13,149 bases of DNA from Treponema sp. (GTDB lineage Bacteria; Spirochaetota; Spirochaetia; Treponematales; Breznakiellaceae): NCBI GenBank assembly GCA_031255815.1, contig JAIRRU010000184.1:1-13149 (forward strand). The letters run 5' to 3'. The notes under the pieces were generated by a model that worked only from the letters and a program-made list of their open reading frames with translations, did not search any database and had not been told where the DNA came from. Made by a program: the position numbers and the translations under genes. Below, in pieces: positions 8,492 through 13,149 of the stretch; position 1 is the stretch's first letter, and each line of letters starts with the position of its first letter.

Positions 8492-8585
8492 AAAGTTTAC
8501 ACCTCTGTATAGATTGGCCGCCTCCGGCGAATGCCGTAATGGCTGAAACCGCCAGCCATGCCGTAACGAAAGCTTTTTTCAACAT
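8481..8585 (-). pseudogene. 34-codon signal-peptide ORF, probable remnant of a secreted binding protein
   Basis: A short ORF with a good ribosome site (AAGGGGGA just upstream of the ATG at 8585) encodes MLKKAFVTAWLAVSAITAFA, then GGGQSIQRCKLYGM and a TAG stop. It is a textbook Sec signal peptide: two lysines, a hydrophobic core, and an AFA cleavage site followed by GGGQ. That pattern is typical of treponemal ABC solute-binding proteins. Nothing of a mature protein follows. It overlaps the start of the glycoside-hydrolase-like gene by 11 nt in a different frame. The downstream frame stays open back to a TGA near the start of this leader, so one base change in length could fuse the signal peptide to the enzyme. 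Either this is the stump of a deleted binding-protein gene, or a frameshift has split the enzyme from its secretion signal. A translated leader peptide is a third option. Confidence 0.6.
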
Positions 8586-8668
8586 GTTTCCCCCTTCAGA
8601 TTTGAGTCTGTTTCAAGACTAGTAGGCTGTATAGGCTAAAAGCAATGATACATGAATTCAAGAAATTT

Positions 8669-8815
8669 ACCACGAAGGCGAAGAAGGCGCGCAAAGGGCG
8701 GGGCAGGGAGCGCTTATTCATTCCTTTGTGTTCCTTCGTGCGCCTTCGTGGTTAAAATATTCTTCTTTCATCTTCAAGTTTTTTATCCGCCTTTTGAATA
8801 GCGACCGGATACTAG
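8669..8815. repeat. ACGAAGG-type repeat element, copy 1
   Basis: The left end accacgaaggcg (8669-8680) and the right end cgccttcgtggt (8741-8752) are perfect inverted repeats. Between them the TTCGTG/CTTTGTG heptamers repeat. From 8721 to 8815 the sequence recurs as a direct repeat at 9097-9190, including the A+T-rich tail aaaatattcttctttcatct and the final actag. Confidence 0.8.
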
Positions 8816-8933
8816 CTTGTTCAAGAACCCGTGGTTCTCGAACAAGTCCCGCAAAATGTTCCGCATTTTGCCGCTTTTAAGCGGCTGTTGTTTGGAAACC
8901 AAAGTTTCAAACAAGCCAATTCTAAAAATTGGC
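8816..8933 (+). repeat. Compound hairpin repeat, copy A (five consecutive stem-loops)
   Basis: In order: CTTGTTCAAGAACC pairs with GGTTCTCGAACAAG (8816-8846, one mismatch); gcaaaatg pairs with cattttgc (8851-8871); gccgctt pairs with aagcggc (8870-8885); TTGTTTGGAAAC pairs with GTTTCAAACAA (8888-8914, one bulge); gccaatt pairs with aattggc (8915-8933). The first four modules align with copies B and C; the fifth is unique to A. It directly follows an ACTAG. Confidence 0.85.
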
Positions 8934-9096
8934 ATTGAATATCAATAATTGCCTAATCCTATACCGGAAATTTAAGTTTGTCAATCGGCGCGCAGGGGCT
9001 TGGGCGGTTTTGCGTTTAACAACGGATACCGCGAAGCGCCCGGACGGGCCTGCTGCACTCCGGTTCGCGGGGGAGCTTCAGGGCGAGGTATGTTGA

Positions 9097-9190
9097 TTCC
9101 TTCGTGTTCCTTTGTGCGCCTTCGTGGTAAAATATTCTTCTTTCATCTTCAAGATTTTTATCCGCCTTTTGAATAGAGACATGATACTAG
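9097..9190. repeat. ACGAAGG-type repeat element, copy 2
   Basis: This is a direct repeat of 8721-8815, about 93% identical by eye (six substitutions and one indel). It has the TTCGTG heptamers, the A+T-rich tail and the final actag. It lacks the left inverted arm present in copy 1. Confidence 0.85.
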
Positions 9191-9236
9191 TACCTTGTAA
9201 ACTCTAATTTGCAGGATATGGAATGAAGAATTGGTA

Positions 9237-9270
9237 ACCACGAAGGCGCACAAAGGCGAAGAAGGAAGGA
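9237..9270. repeat. ACGAAGG-type repeat, inverted arm
   Basis: Bases 9237-9256 (accacgaaggcgcacaaagg) are the perfect 20-bp reverse complement of 9109-9128 in copy 2, so the two can pair across about 108 bp. Degenerate GAAGGCGAAGAAGG follows. Confidence 0.85.
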
Positions 9271-9408
9271 AAAAAGAAGGGAGAAACATAGTATTCTATC
9301 TCTTTTTCGCCTTATTCAACTTCGCGGTTGTTTCTTTATAAATGTGTCTTTAGTCTTTACAAAGTACTAGTGCTTTGCTCAGTCTGAAAGCATGGAAAAA
9401 GGGATAGC

Positions 9409-9511
9409 CACGAACCACACGAACCTCACGAACTTTTGCATCGGCAGCCTTGGCTTTAGCCGGGATTTCCGCTGTTCGGGAAGTTCTGGTGTAAGGTTTG
9501 TGCGGTTCGTG
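9409..9511. repeat. ACGAACC-type inverted-repeat element
   Basis: The left arm at 9409-9429 (cacgaaccacacgaacc...) and the right arm at 9491-9511 are inverted repeats over 21 bp with three mismatches, around a 61-bp centre. A 61-codon frame through it (9392-9577) reads NHTNLTN...VRFVRF, which reflects the repeated heptamers rather than a protein. Confidence 0.75.
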
Positions 9512-9591
9512 CCCGTCGCGGTTCAATTTTTTGGCAGCCCGGCAAAGCCGGCGGGCTTATCAGACATTTTAGCCTAAGCAAGGTGCCAGAT

Positions 9592-9622
9592 TTGTTCAAG
9601 AACCCGGTTGGTTCTCGAACAA
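9592..9622 (+). repeat. Hairpin repeat, copy D (first stem-loop only)
   Basis: TTGTTCAAGAACC and GGTTCTCGAACAA form a 13-bp stem with one mismatch around a cggtt loop. It matches the first stem-loop of copies A, B and C. None of the later stem-loops follow. Confidence 0.8.
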
Positions 9623-9796
9623 GCCGGGTGAAGGCTCAGGCATCGAAGCGGTGGTTCGCGGGCTTCGTGTGAAAACAGGCGCCTGATACCGGGCAAACCC
9701 CGCAAATCGAAGCGCGGCGGGCCCCCGGGCGCTTCGCGGTAAATGTTAAATTGCCCAACCTGAAAACATTGATCTTTCCGGTCAAATAGCTGATAT

Positions 9797-9802
9797 TATA
9801 AT
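9797..9802 (+). promoter_or_regulatory. Possible -10 box for the phosphatase gene
   Basis: TATAAT lies 141 bp upstream of the phosphatase ATG. The nearest -35-like hexamer, TTGATC at 9769-9774, is 22 bp away, which is too far, so support is limited. If used, the whole hairpin repeat copy B would lie in the mRNA leader. Confidence 0.3.
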
Positions 9803-9806
9803 AGAC

Positions 9807-9908
9807 TAGTTCAAGAGCCCGGCTGGTTCCCGGACAAGTCCCGCAAAACGCTCCGCATTTTGCTGTTTTTAAGCGGTTGTTGTTAAAAAACTGAAGTTTT
9901 TTAACAAC
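9807..9908 (+). repeat. Compound hairpin repeat, copy B, in the phosphatase leader
   Basis: The first stem-loop (9807-9838) is imperfect and begins with tagttcaag instead of cttgttcaag. A weakened second stem around gcaaaacg...cattttgc follows. The last stem-loop (9879-9908) is a perfect 14-bp stem, GTTGTTAAAAAACT with its complement around GA. Bases 9848-9884 are identical over 37 nt to 11550-11586 in copy C. It ends 34 nt before the phosphatase ATG. Confidence 0.85.
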
Positions 9909-9942
9909 TCTAATAAGCGATTCGATTAATACGGAGGCAGCG

Positions 9943-10887
9943 ATGGACACCCTAAAGGCGGAAATTTTGAAGGACGCCGCCGCGAAAACTACGCGGATAA
10001 GGATCGAAACCCCTTCATCGTGGCAGCTTTACGCGGGAGATTCAGTTGACGCGATAGATCTTTCCAAACCCGCGGCAAAAGGCGGAGCGGGGGGTATTTT
10101 TGTTGTTAACGCGCCGTTTTTCCCGCACCAATACTTTCAGCTTGCAGGCTCCGGGGGCGGCATGGTTCTTGCCGAGCGCCATCTGCCGATGGAGGGCGGG
10201 TACAATTTTCGGGATCTGGGCGGGTACCCTGCCGAAAGAGCTTTCGTAAAATGGGGCAGGGTCTTTCGCACCGATGATATGATGAACCTTACGCAACAGG
10301 ATCTCGATTACCTCGCTTCTATCCCCTTGCGCACCGTGGTTGATTTCCGCTCCGGTGATGAGGTGGCGGGCGGCCCCGACAAAGTTCCCTCATCGGTGAT
10401 CAATCATGTGTCCCTGCCTGTGGTTCCCGGGAATCTCTCCGAAACCAGCGTCTCCGATTTCGATCCCGAGCTCCATATTACAGACATATATCGCAGTTTT
10501 TGTACCGACAAGGGGATCGTCGCCCAATACCGCAAATTCTTTGCCCTTATGCAGGACGAAGCAAATCTGCCGCTCAGTTTTCATTGTTCCGCGGGTAAGG
10601 ATCGCACCGGTATGGCGGCGGCGCTTTTCCTCTCCTCGCTCGGCGTAAGCGAAAAAATCATCATGCGGGATTACCTGCTGTCGAACAAATGTTTGGAGAA
10701 CAAATACGCCTCGCTGATTGAAGAACAACCCTATCTCAAAGCCATGTTTATTGTCGAAGCAGGTTATTTGCGCATCGCGCTCGACCAAATAAAGGCGGAC
10801 TACGGATCGGTAGAAAAATATCTTTCAAACACCTTGAACGTTGATATTGACAAAATGAGAAGCATATACCTGGTCAACCGCGCTTAG
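9943..10887 (+). CDS. Tyrosine-protein-phosphatase-like protein (HCSAGKDR active site)
   Basis: A 314-residue dual-specificity or tyrosine phosphatase-like protein of the type that also includes lipid-phosphate phosphatases. The active-site loop HCSAGKDRTG spans 214-223, with Cys215 as nucleophile and Arg221 as phosphate ligand (CX5R). The Lys inside the loop is typical of the bacterial branch related to MptpB/LipA. The upstream FRDLGGY (89-95) and VVDFRSGDE (132-140) motifs are also characteristic. Residues 1-80 precede the catalytic domain and look like a small beta-rich domain (SWQLYAGDSVDAIDLSKP). I see no signal peptide or membrane segment, so it is probably cytoplasmic. The ATG has GGAGG at 9933-9937, 5 nt upstream. 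Tandem stops (TAG TAA) end it. The natural substrate cannot be told from sequence. It stands alone, with no kinase or partner gene beside it. Confidence 0.9.
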   Translation: MDTLKAEILKDAAAKTTRIRIETPSSWQLYAGDSVDAIDLSKPAAKGGAGGIFVVNAPFFPHQYFQLAGSGGGMVLAERHLPMEGGYNFRDLGGYPAERAFVKWGRVFRTDDMMNLTQQDLDYLASIPLRTVVDFRSGDEVAGGPDKVPSSVINHVSLPVVPGNLSETSVSDFDPELHITDIYRSFCTDKGIVAQYRKFFALMQDEANLPLSFHCSAGKDRTGMAAALFLSSLGVSEKIIMRDYLLSNKCLENKYASLIEEQPYLKAMFIVEAGYLRIALDQIKADYGSVEKYLSNTLNVDIDKMRSIYLVNRA

Positions 10888-10959
10888 TAAACGCGATCAC
10901 TGACCCCGGCAGGGGCCTTGCAGGGACGGCCCCGCAGCCCTCAGCATCCTGTTGCAATA

Positions 10960-10993
10960 GAGTTGCTAAAAAACTTCAATTTTTAAACAACTC
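10960..10993. repeat. Hairpin repeat module E (last stem-loop only), downstream of the phosphatase
   Basis: gagttg...caactc closes an imperfect 15-bp stem with an AAAAAACTTCAATTTTT centre. It matches the final stem-loop of copies B and C without the rest of the repeat. It lies 73 bp after the phosphatase stop and may serve as its terminator. Confidence 0.65.
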
Positions 10994-11114
10994 CAATCTC
11001 GCAATCCGGGGAATTTCCAATAATCCGGGCGGAAAGAACGCCTCCTCTTTTCCCGGCGGCCTGCATAAAGATCTAAAACTTTCTTTCATCACGGCCAATC
11101 CCCCGTTTGATCTT

Positions 11115-11160
11115 AAAAAACCGGCGCGGCGCGAACCGGCCGGGCGCCGGCCCGCGCCGG
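11115..11160 (-). terminator. Strong intrinsic-terminator-like hairpin on the minus strand with no gene feeding it
   Basis: On the minus strand CCGGCGCGG (11160-11152) pairs perfectly with CCGCGCCGG (11129-11121), followed at once by TTTTTT (11120-11115). The 22-nt loop can form a further GC hairpin. No minus-strand gene is recognisable upstream, so its purpose is unclear. On the plus strand the hairpin has no T run. Confidence 0.5.
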
Positions 11161-11250
11161 GCGGGTTACGGCACACCGCCCGCCGGCAACGCCAATTAGG
11201 TCTGGATACTCCGGCCCGGTTGCTGCGGAAACTCCCTTTCAAATGAAACA

Positions 11251-11319
11251 AGCTCCCGGAGAGAGTTGCCAATTCTTTGCAGCATAAAGAGTTAGGCAAC
11301 GGCAATTTTCTCCGGGGCT
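11251..11319. other. Long three-part stem-loop, possible structured RNA or palindromic element
   Basis: Outer stem: tcccggaga (11254-11262) with tctccgggg (11309-11317), one wobble. Middle stem: gttgcc (11265-11270) with ggcaac (11295-11300). Inner stem: aattcttt with aaagagtt around gcagcat, one wobble. The whole 69 nt folds into one arm, and hairpin module F starts three bases later. Confidence 0.55.
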
Positions 11320-11321
11320 AA

Positions 11322-11358
11322 GAGGCTGTTCTAAAAGCTGAAGTTTTGGAACAGCCTC
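11322..11358. repeat. Hairpin repeat module F (last stem-loop, variant)
   Basis: GAGGCTGTTCTAAAA pairs with TTTTGGAACAGCCTC over 15 bp with one T-G wobble. The centre ctgaagtttt is shared with copies B and C. It stands alone, without the preceding stem-loops. Confidence 0.75.
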
Positions 11359-11403
11359 AGATCCCTGTAACGTTAAATTGCTGAATTTTTTCCGTTTTCT
11401 CTC

Positions 11404-11432
11404 TTGCGTGAAATCCCATTCTTTGGTATTAT
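11404..11432 (+). promoter_or_regulatory. Possible sigma70 promoter for the chemoreceptor gene
   Basis: TTGCGT (11404-11409) and TATTAT (11427-11432) are 17 bp apart. The -10 box has 5 of 6 consensus bases, but the -35 has only 3. The resulting leader of about 230 nt would contain hairpin repeat copy C. I found no sigma28-type motif upstream of the gene. Confidence 0.35.
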
Positions 11433-11507
11433 CTATTTTCATGCGGTTTCATAAGGCCGGTTCTGAACACGGTTTTCCTGCCCGGACAAATTATGGGAGA
11501 CACCAGG

Positions 11508-11610
11508 CTTGTTCAAGAACCCGGTTGGTTCCCGAACAAGCCCTGTAAGACGCTCCGCATTTTGCTGTTTTTAAGCGGTTGTTGTTCAGGAACTGAAGTT
11601 TTTAAACAAC
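11508..11610 (+). repeat. Compound hairpin repeat, copy C, in the chemoreceptor leader
   Basis: The first stem-loop is CTTGTTCAAGAACC with GGTTCCCGAACAAG around cggtt (11508-11540; two wobble positions). The middle part is identical to copy B over 37 nt (11550-11586). The last stem-loop (11581-11610) is partly mismatched but keeps GTTGTT/AACAAC and the aactgaagtt centre. It ends 61 nt before the chemoreceptor ATG. Confidence 0.85.
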
Positions 11611-11671
11611 TCTGCTATGTAAAAGCCGGCGGGAGTGAAATGCAAAAACGAAACTTCTTTAGGAGGAAGAT

Positions 11672-13149
11672 ATGAAAATAGGGAAGAAGATTATTCTGGT
11701 TGTTGCTGTTCTCAACTTTATTGGTATTGCCGTCCTGGCGCTCATTGTCATGAATCGGATCACCGCCGAGTTTACGCGGGTTCTGGATGAAAGCACGGCC
11801 AACCTGGCCGAACGGTACAGCCGGGAAATTCAAGTAGACATGGAAGTGTACTTGGACACTGTCCGGGCCCTTGGGCAGGTGATGGAAGAATACGAAAACA
11901 TGACCCTCAGCAGGCGGCGCCCTCTCCTGGATATCTTTCTGCGGGGCGTAGCCGAAAGGAACCCTACCATCATCGGTGTATGGAGCTGCTGGGAGCCGGA
12001 CGCCCTGGACGGCATGGACAGCGAATATGCGAATACTTCGGGGAGCGACAGCACCGGGCGCTTTGTTTCCTATTGGTATTGGGCGGACGGCAAGGTGGAG
12101 GTGGAACCTCTGACCGGGTACGACCAGGAAGATTACTACCTGGTCTCCCTCAGAAGCGGAGAGGAAGCGGTTATAGAACCATACCTTTACACGGCGGGCG
12201 GAAAGGAGATATTGATGGTCAGCCTTACGGTTCCTATAAAAAACAAGGGGAAGCCGGTGGGGGTAATAGGCGTCGACCTGGATCTGTCAGTAATCCAGAA
12301 TATCGTGAGCAATATCAAGCCCTTTGGCGACGGGGTAGCCGCCGCTTTCTCCAACAAGGGGATCATAGTCGGCCACTTCGACCCTTCCCGTGTAGGAAAG
12401 CAGATGCGGGAGACCGAATATGACATGGCCGGCGACCTGCTCCCCGATTTCGCCAACGCGGTTGAGCAGGGCAAGCCTTATTATCTTGTGTCCCGCCAGC
12501 CCGGTTTTAACAACGATATACATATCGCAACCACCCCCATTACGATTGGAAAAGCAAGGGCCAAATGGACAATAGCCATGGGCCTTACAGAAAAAACCAT
12601 CATGGCTCCTGTTATGTCGCTTATGACCGTCACCATTGTTGTTGGCTTGGCGGTTATTCTGGTGATCTGTCTGGGCGCTCTCTTCATAGCCAGCACCATC
12701 AGTAAACCTATCGTTTACACCATGAATATGCTCAAGGATATTTCCGAAGGCGAAGGGGATCTGACCCGCAGCCTTACGGTCAATACCAAAGACGAGATGC
12801 AGGAGCTTGCCCGCTATTTTAACCTCACCCTGGAAAAAATCAGAAACCTCGTGATAATCATCAAACAGAGGGCGATATCCCTCTTTGACATAGGCAACGA
12901 GCTTTCAAGCAATATGACGGAGACCGCCGCCGCCATCAACGAAATTACCGCCAATATTCAGAGCATTAAGGGCCGGGTGTTGAACCAGAGCGCGAGCGTT
13001 ACCGAGACCAACGCCACCATGGAACAGGTAACGGTTAATATCGAAAAACTATCCGGCCATGTAAACCGCCAAAGCGACAGTGTTACTCAGTCTTCCTCGG
13101 CCATTGAGGAGATGCTTGCCAATATCCAGTCCGTTACCCAGACCCTGGT
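11672..13149 (+). CDS. Methyl-accepting chemotaxis protein with periplasmic Cache-type sensor (3' end outside the window)
   Basis: Inner-membrane chemoreceptor that passes ligand binding to the CheA/CheW kinase complex. The first 492 codons are present. A membrane segment at about 7-27 is followed by a periplasmic region (about 35-305) whose pattern (WYWADGKVEVEPLTGYDQEDYY, then EPYLYTAGGKEILMVS and PVGVIGVDLDLSVI) fits a double Cache sensor. A second membrane segment spans about 315-341. A HAMP linker follows (about 342-395, with SKPIVYTMNMLKDISEGEGDLT), and then the start of the coiled-coil signalling domain, rich in Thr, Ser, Glu and Gln (for example ETAAAINEITANIQSI). The signalling tip lies beyond the window. 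The ATG at 11672 is preceded by a strong AGGAGG at 11661-11666, 5 nt away. The ligand is unknown; small organic molecules such as amino acids are usual for this fold. It needs no operon partner; none is visible here. Confidence 0.93.
   Translation, partial: MKIGKKIILVVAVLNFIGIAVLALIVMNRITAEFTRVLDESTANLAERYSREIQVDMEVYLDTVRALGQVMEEYENMTLSRRRPLLDIFLRGVAERNPTIIGVWSCWEPDALDGMDSEYANTSGSDSTGRFVSYWYWADGKVEVEPLTGYDQEDYYLVSLRSGEEAVIEPYLYTAGGKEILMVSLTVPIKNKGKPVGVIGVDLDLSVIQNIVSNIKPFGDGVAAAFSNKGIIVGHFDPSRVGKQMRETEYDMAGDLLPDFANAVEQGKPYYLVSRQPGFNNDIHIATTPITIGKARAKWTIAMGLTEKTIMAPVMSLMTVTIVVGLAVILVICLGALFIASTISKPIVYTMNMLKDISEGEGDLTRSLTVNTKDEMQELARYFNLTLEKIRNLVIIIKQRAISLFDIGNELSSNMTETAAAINEITANIQSIKGRVLNQSASVTETNATMEQVTVNIEKLSGHVNRQSDSVTQSSSAIEEMLANIQSVTQTL

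Larger units (their letters stand above)
8938..9797. repeat. Long imperfect inverted repeat bounding the repeat cluster
   Basis: The left arm (about 8938-9072) and right arm (about 9690-9797) are related in inverted orientation. The best block is 16 bp and perfect: accgcgaagcgcccgg at 9028-9043 against its reverse complement at 9725-9740. Outside it, ttgggc (9000-9005 against 9753-9758), ccggaaa (8964-8970 against 9775-9781) and aatatca (8938-8944 against 9791-9797) keep the same order with small gaps. The interior holds no recognisable transposase. It could be a non-autonomous mobile element or an inverted duplication. Confidence 0.55.
8586..9942. other. Repeat-rich intergenic region between divergent genes, no convincing protein gene
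   Basis: These 1357 bp separate the minus-strand signal-peptide and glycoside-hydrolase-like unit from the plus-strand phosphatase. I find no ORF with a plausible ribosome site and protein-like sequence. The DNA consists of modules listed separately: ACGAAGG-type repeats, an ACGAACC-type inverted-repeat element, hairpin repeats and a long imperfect inverted repeat. It is much richer in A+T than the flanking glycoside-hydrolase-like gene and must hold the promoters of both flanking units. ACTAGT occurs at 8618, 9186, 9366 and 9805, and ACTAGC at 8811. Confidence 0.7.
10888..11671. other. Intergenic region between phosphatase and chemoreceptor genes, rich in hairpins
   Basis: These 784 bp carry no convincing gene. 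They contain a GC stem just after the phosphatase (10912-10917 with 10928-10933, no T run), hairpin repeats E, F and C, a strong GC stem-loop with a T run on the minus strand, a long three-part stem-loop at 11251-11319, and a promoter-like pair at 11404-11432. The minus-strand frames here read as Arg/Pro/Gly-rich noise. Confidence 0.65.

Noticed and set aside
9392..9577. 61-codon plus-strand frame starting MEKGIATNHTNLTN
   Set aside because: The sequence is produced by the ACGAACC inverted repeat. It has no good ribosome site, and the NHTN/VRFVRF pattern simply mirrors the repeat arms.
8669..9622. Possible CRISPR array
   Set aside because: The repeats are of unequal length, irregularly spaced and in both orientations, with no regular spacers and no cas genes.
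8938..9797. Insertion sequence
   Set aside because: There are inverted arms, but no transposase frame and no visible target-site duplication, so a named IS is not supported.
9636..9950. 104-codon minus-strand frame with several cysteines
   Set aside because: It reads through hairpin copy B and the inverted-repeat arm and overlaps the ribosome site and start of the phosphatase. No supported start or family motif.
10976..11305. 109-codon minus-strand frame in the second intergenic region
   Set aside because: Arg/Pro/Gly-rich, runs through the GC terminator-like hairpin and has no ribosome site or motif.
11493..11675. 60-codon plus-strand frame just before the chemoreceptor
   Set aside because: It is mostly translated hairpin repeat copy C and overlaps the chemoreceptor start codon and ribosome site.

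Overview
The window looks like a spirochaete chromosome, most likely a Treponema of the termite-gut type. This is an inference from protein style: a full-length bacterial Lhr helicase, a signal peptide ending in the A-F-A/GGGQ pattern common in treponemal solute-binding proteins, a Cache-type chemoreceptor, and intergenic DNA packed with hairpin repeats. No rRNA or marker gene fixes the species. By eye, the left part (about 188-5773) is much richer in G+C than the right part (about 9900-13149).

Left block, all on the minus strand. In transcription order it holds: a 34-codon signal-peptide ORF (8585-8481) that overlaps the next start; an 864-residue protein resembling GH67-like glycoside hydrolases (8491-5897); an Opp/Dpp-type ABC ATPase (5773-4748); a 1518-residue Lhr helicase that starts 3 nt after the ATPase stop (4744-188); and the first 33 codons of uvrA (100-1, cut by the window edge). 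The ATPase has no permease or binding-protein genes beside it. A sigma70-like promoter overlaps the stop codon of the glycoside-hydrolase-like gene, so ATPase-lhr is probably its own transcription unit. Lhr and UvrA are both DNA-repair proteins.

Middle block (8586-9942), between divergent genes. It has no convincing protein gene. It is a mosaic of repeats: ACGAAGG-type repeats (two direct copies plus an inverted arm), an ACGAACC-type inverted-repeat element, a long imperfect inverted repeat bounding these, and copies of a compound hairpin repeat. Four ACTAGT sites and one ACTAGC fall at or near the module edges.

Right block, plus strand. It holds a 314-residue HCSAGKDR-type protein phosphatase (9943-10887), then 784 bp without a gene that carries hairpins, then the first 492 codons of a methyl-accepting chemotaxis protein (from 11672, running off the window). 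Both genes are preceded, in the same orientation and 34-61 nt upstream of the start codon, by a copy of the compound hairpin repeat. The two copies share an identical 37-nt core. This repeat family and the orphaned signal peptide are the least ordinary things in the window. I did not see a complete novel multi-gene system.
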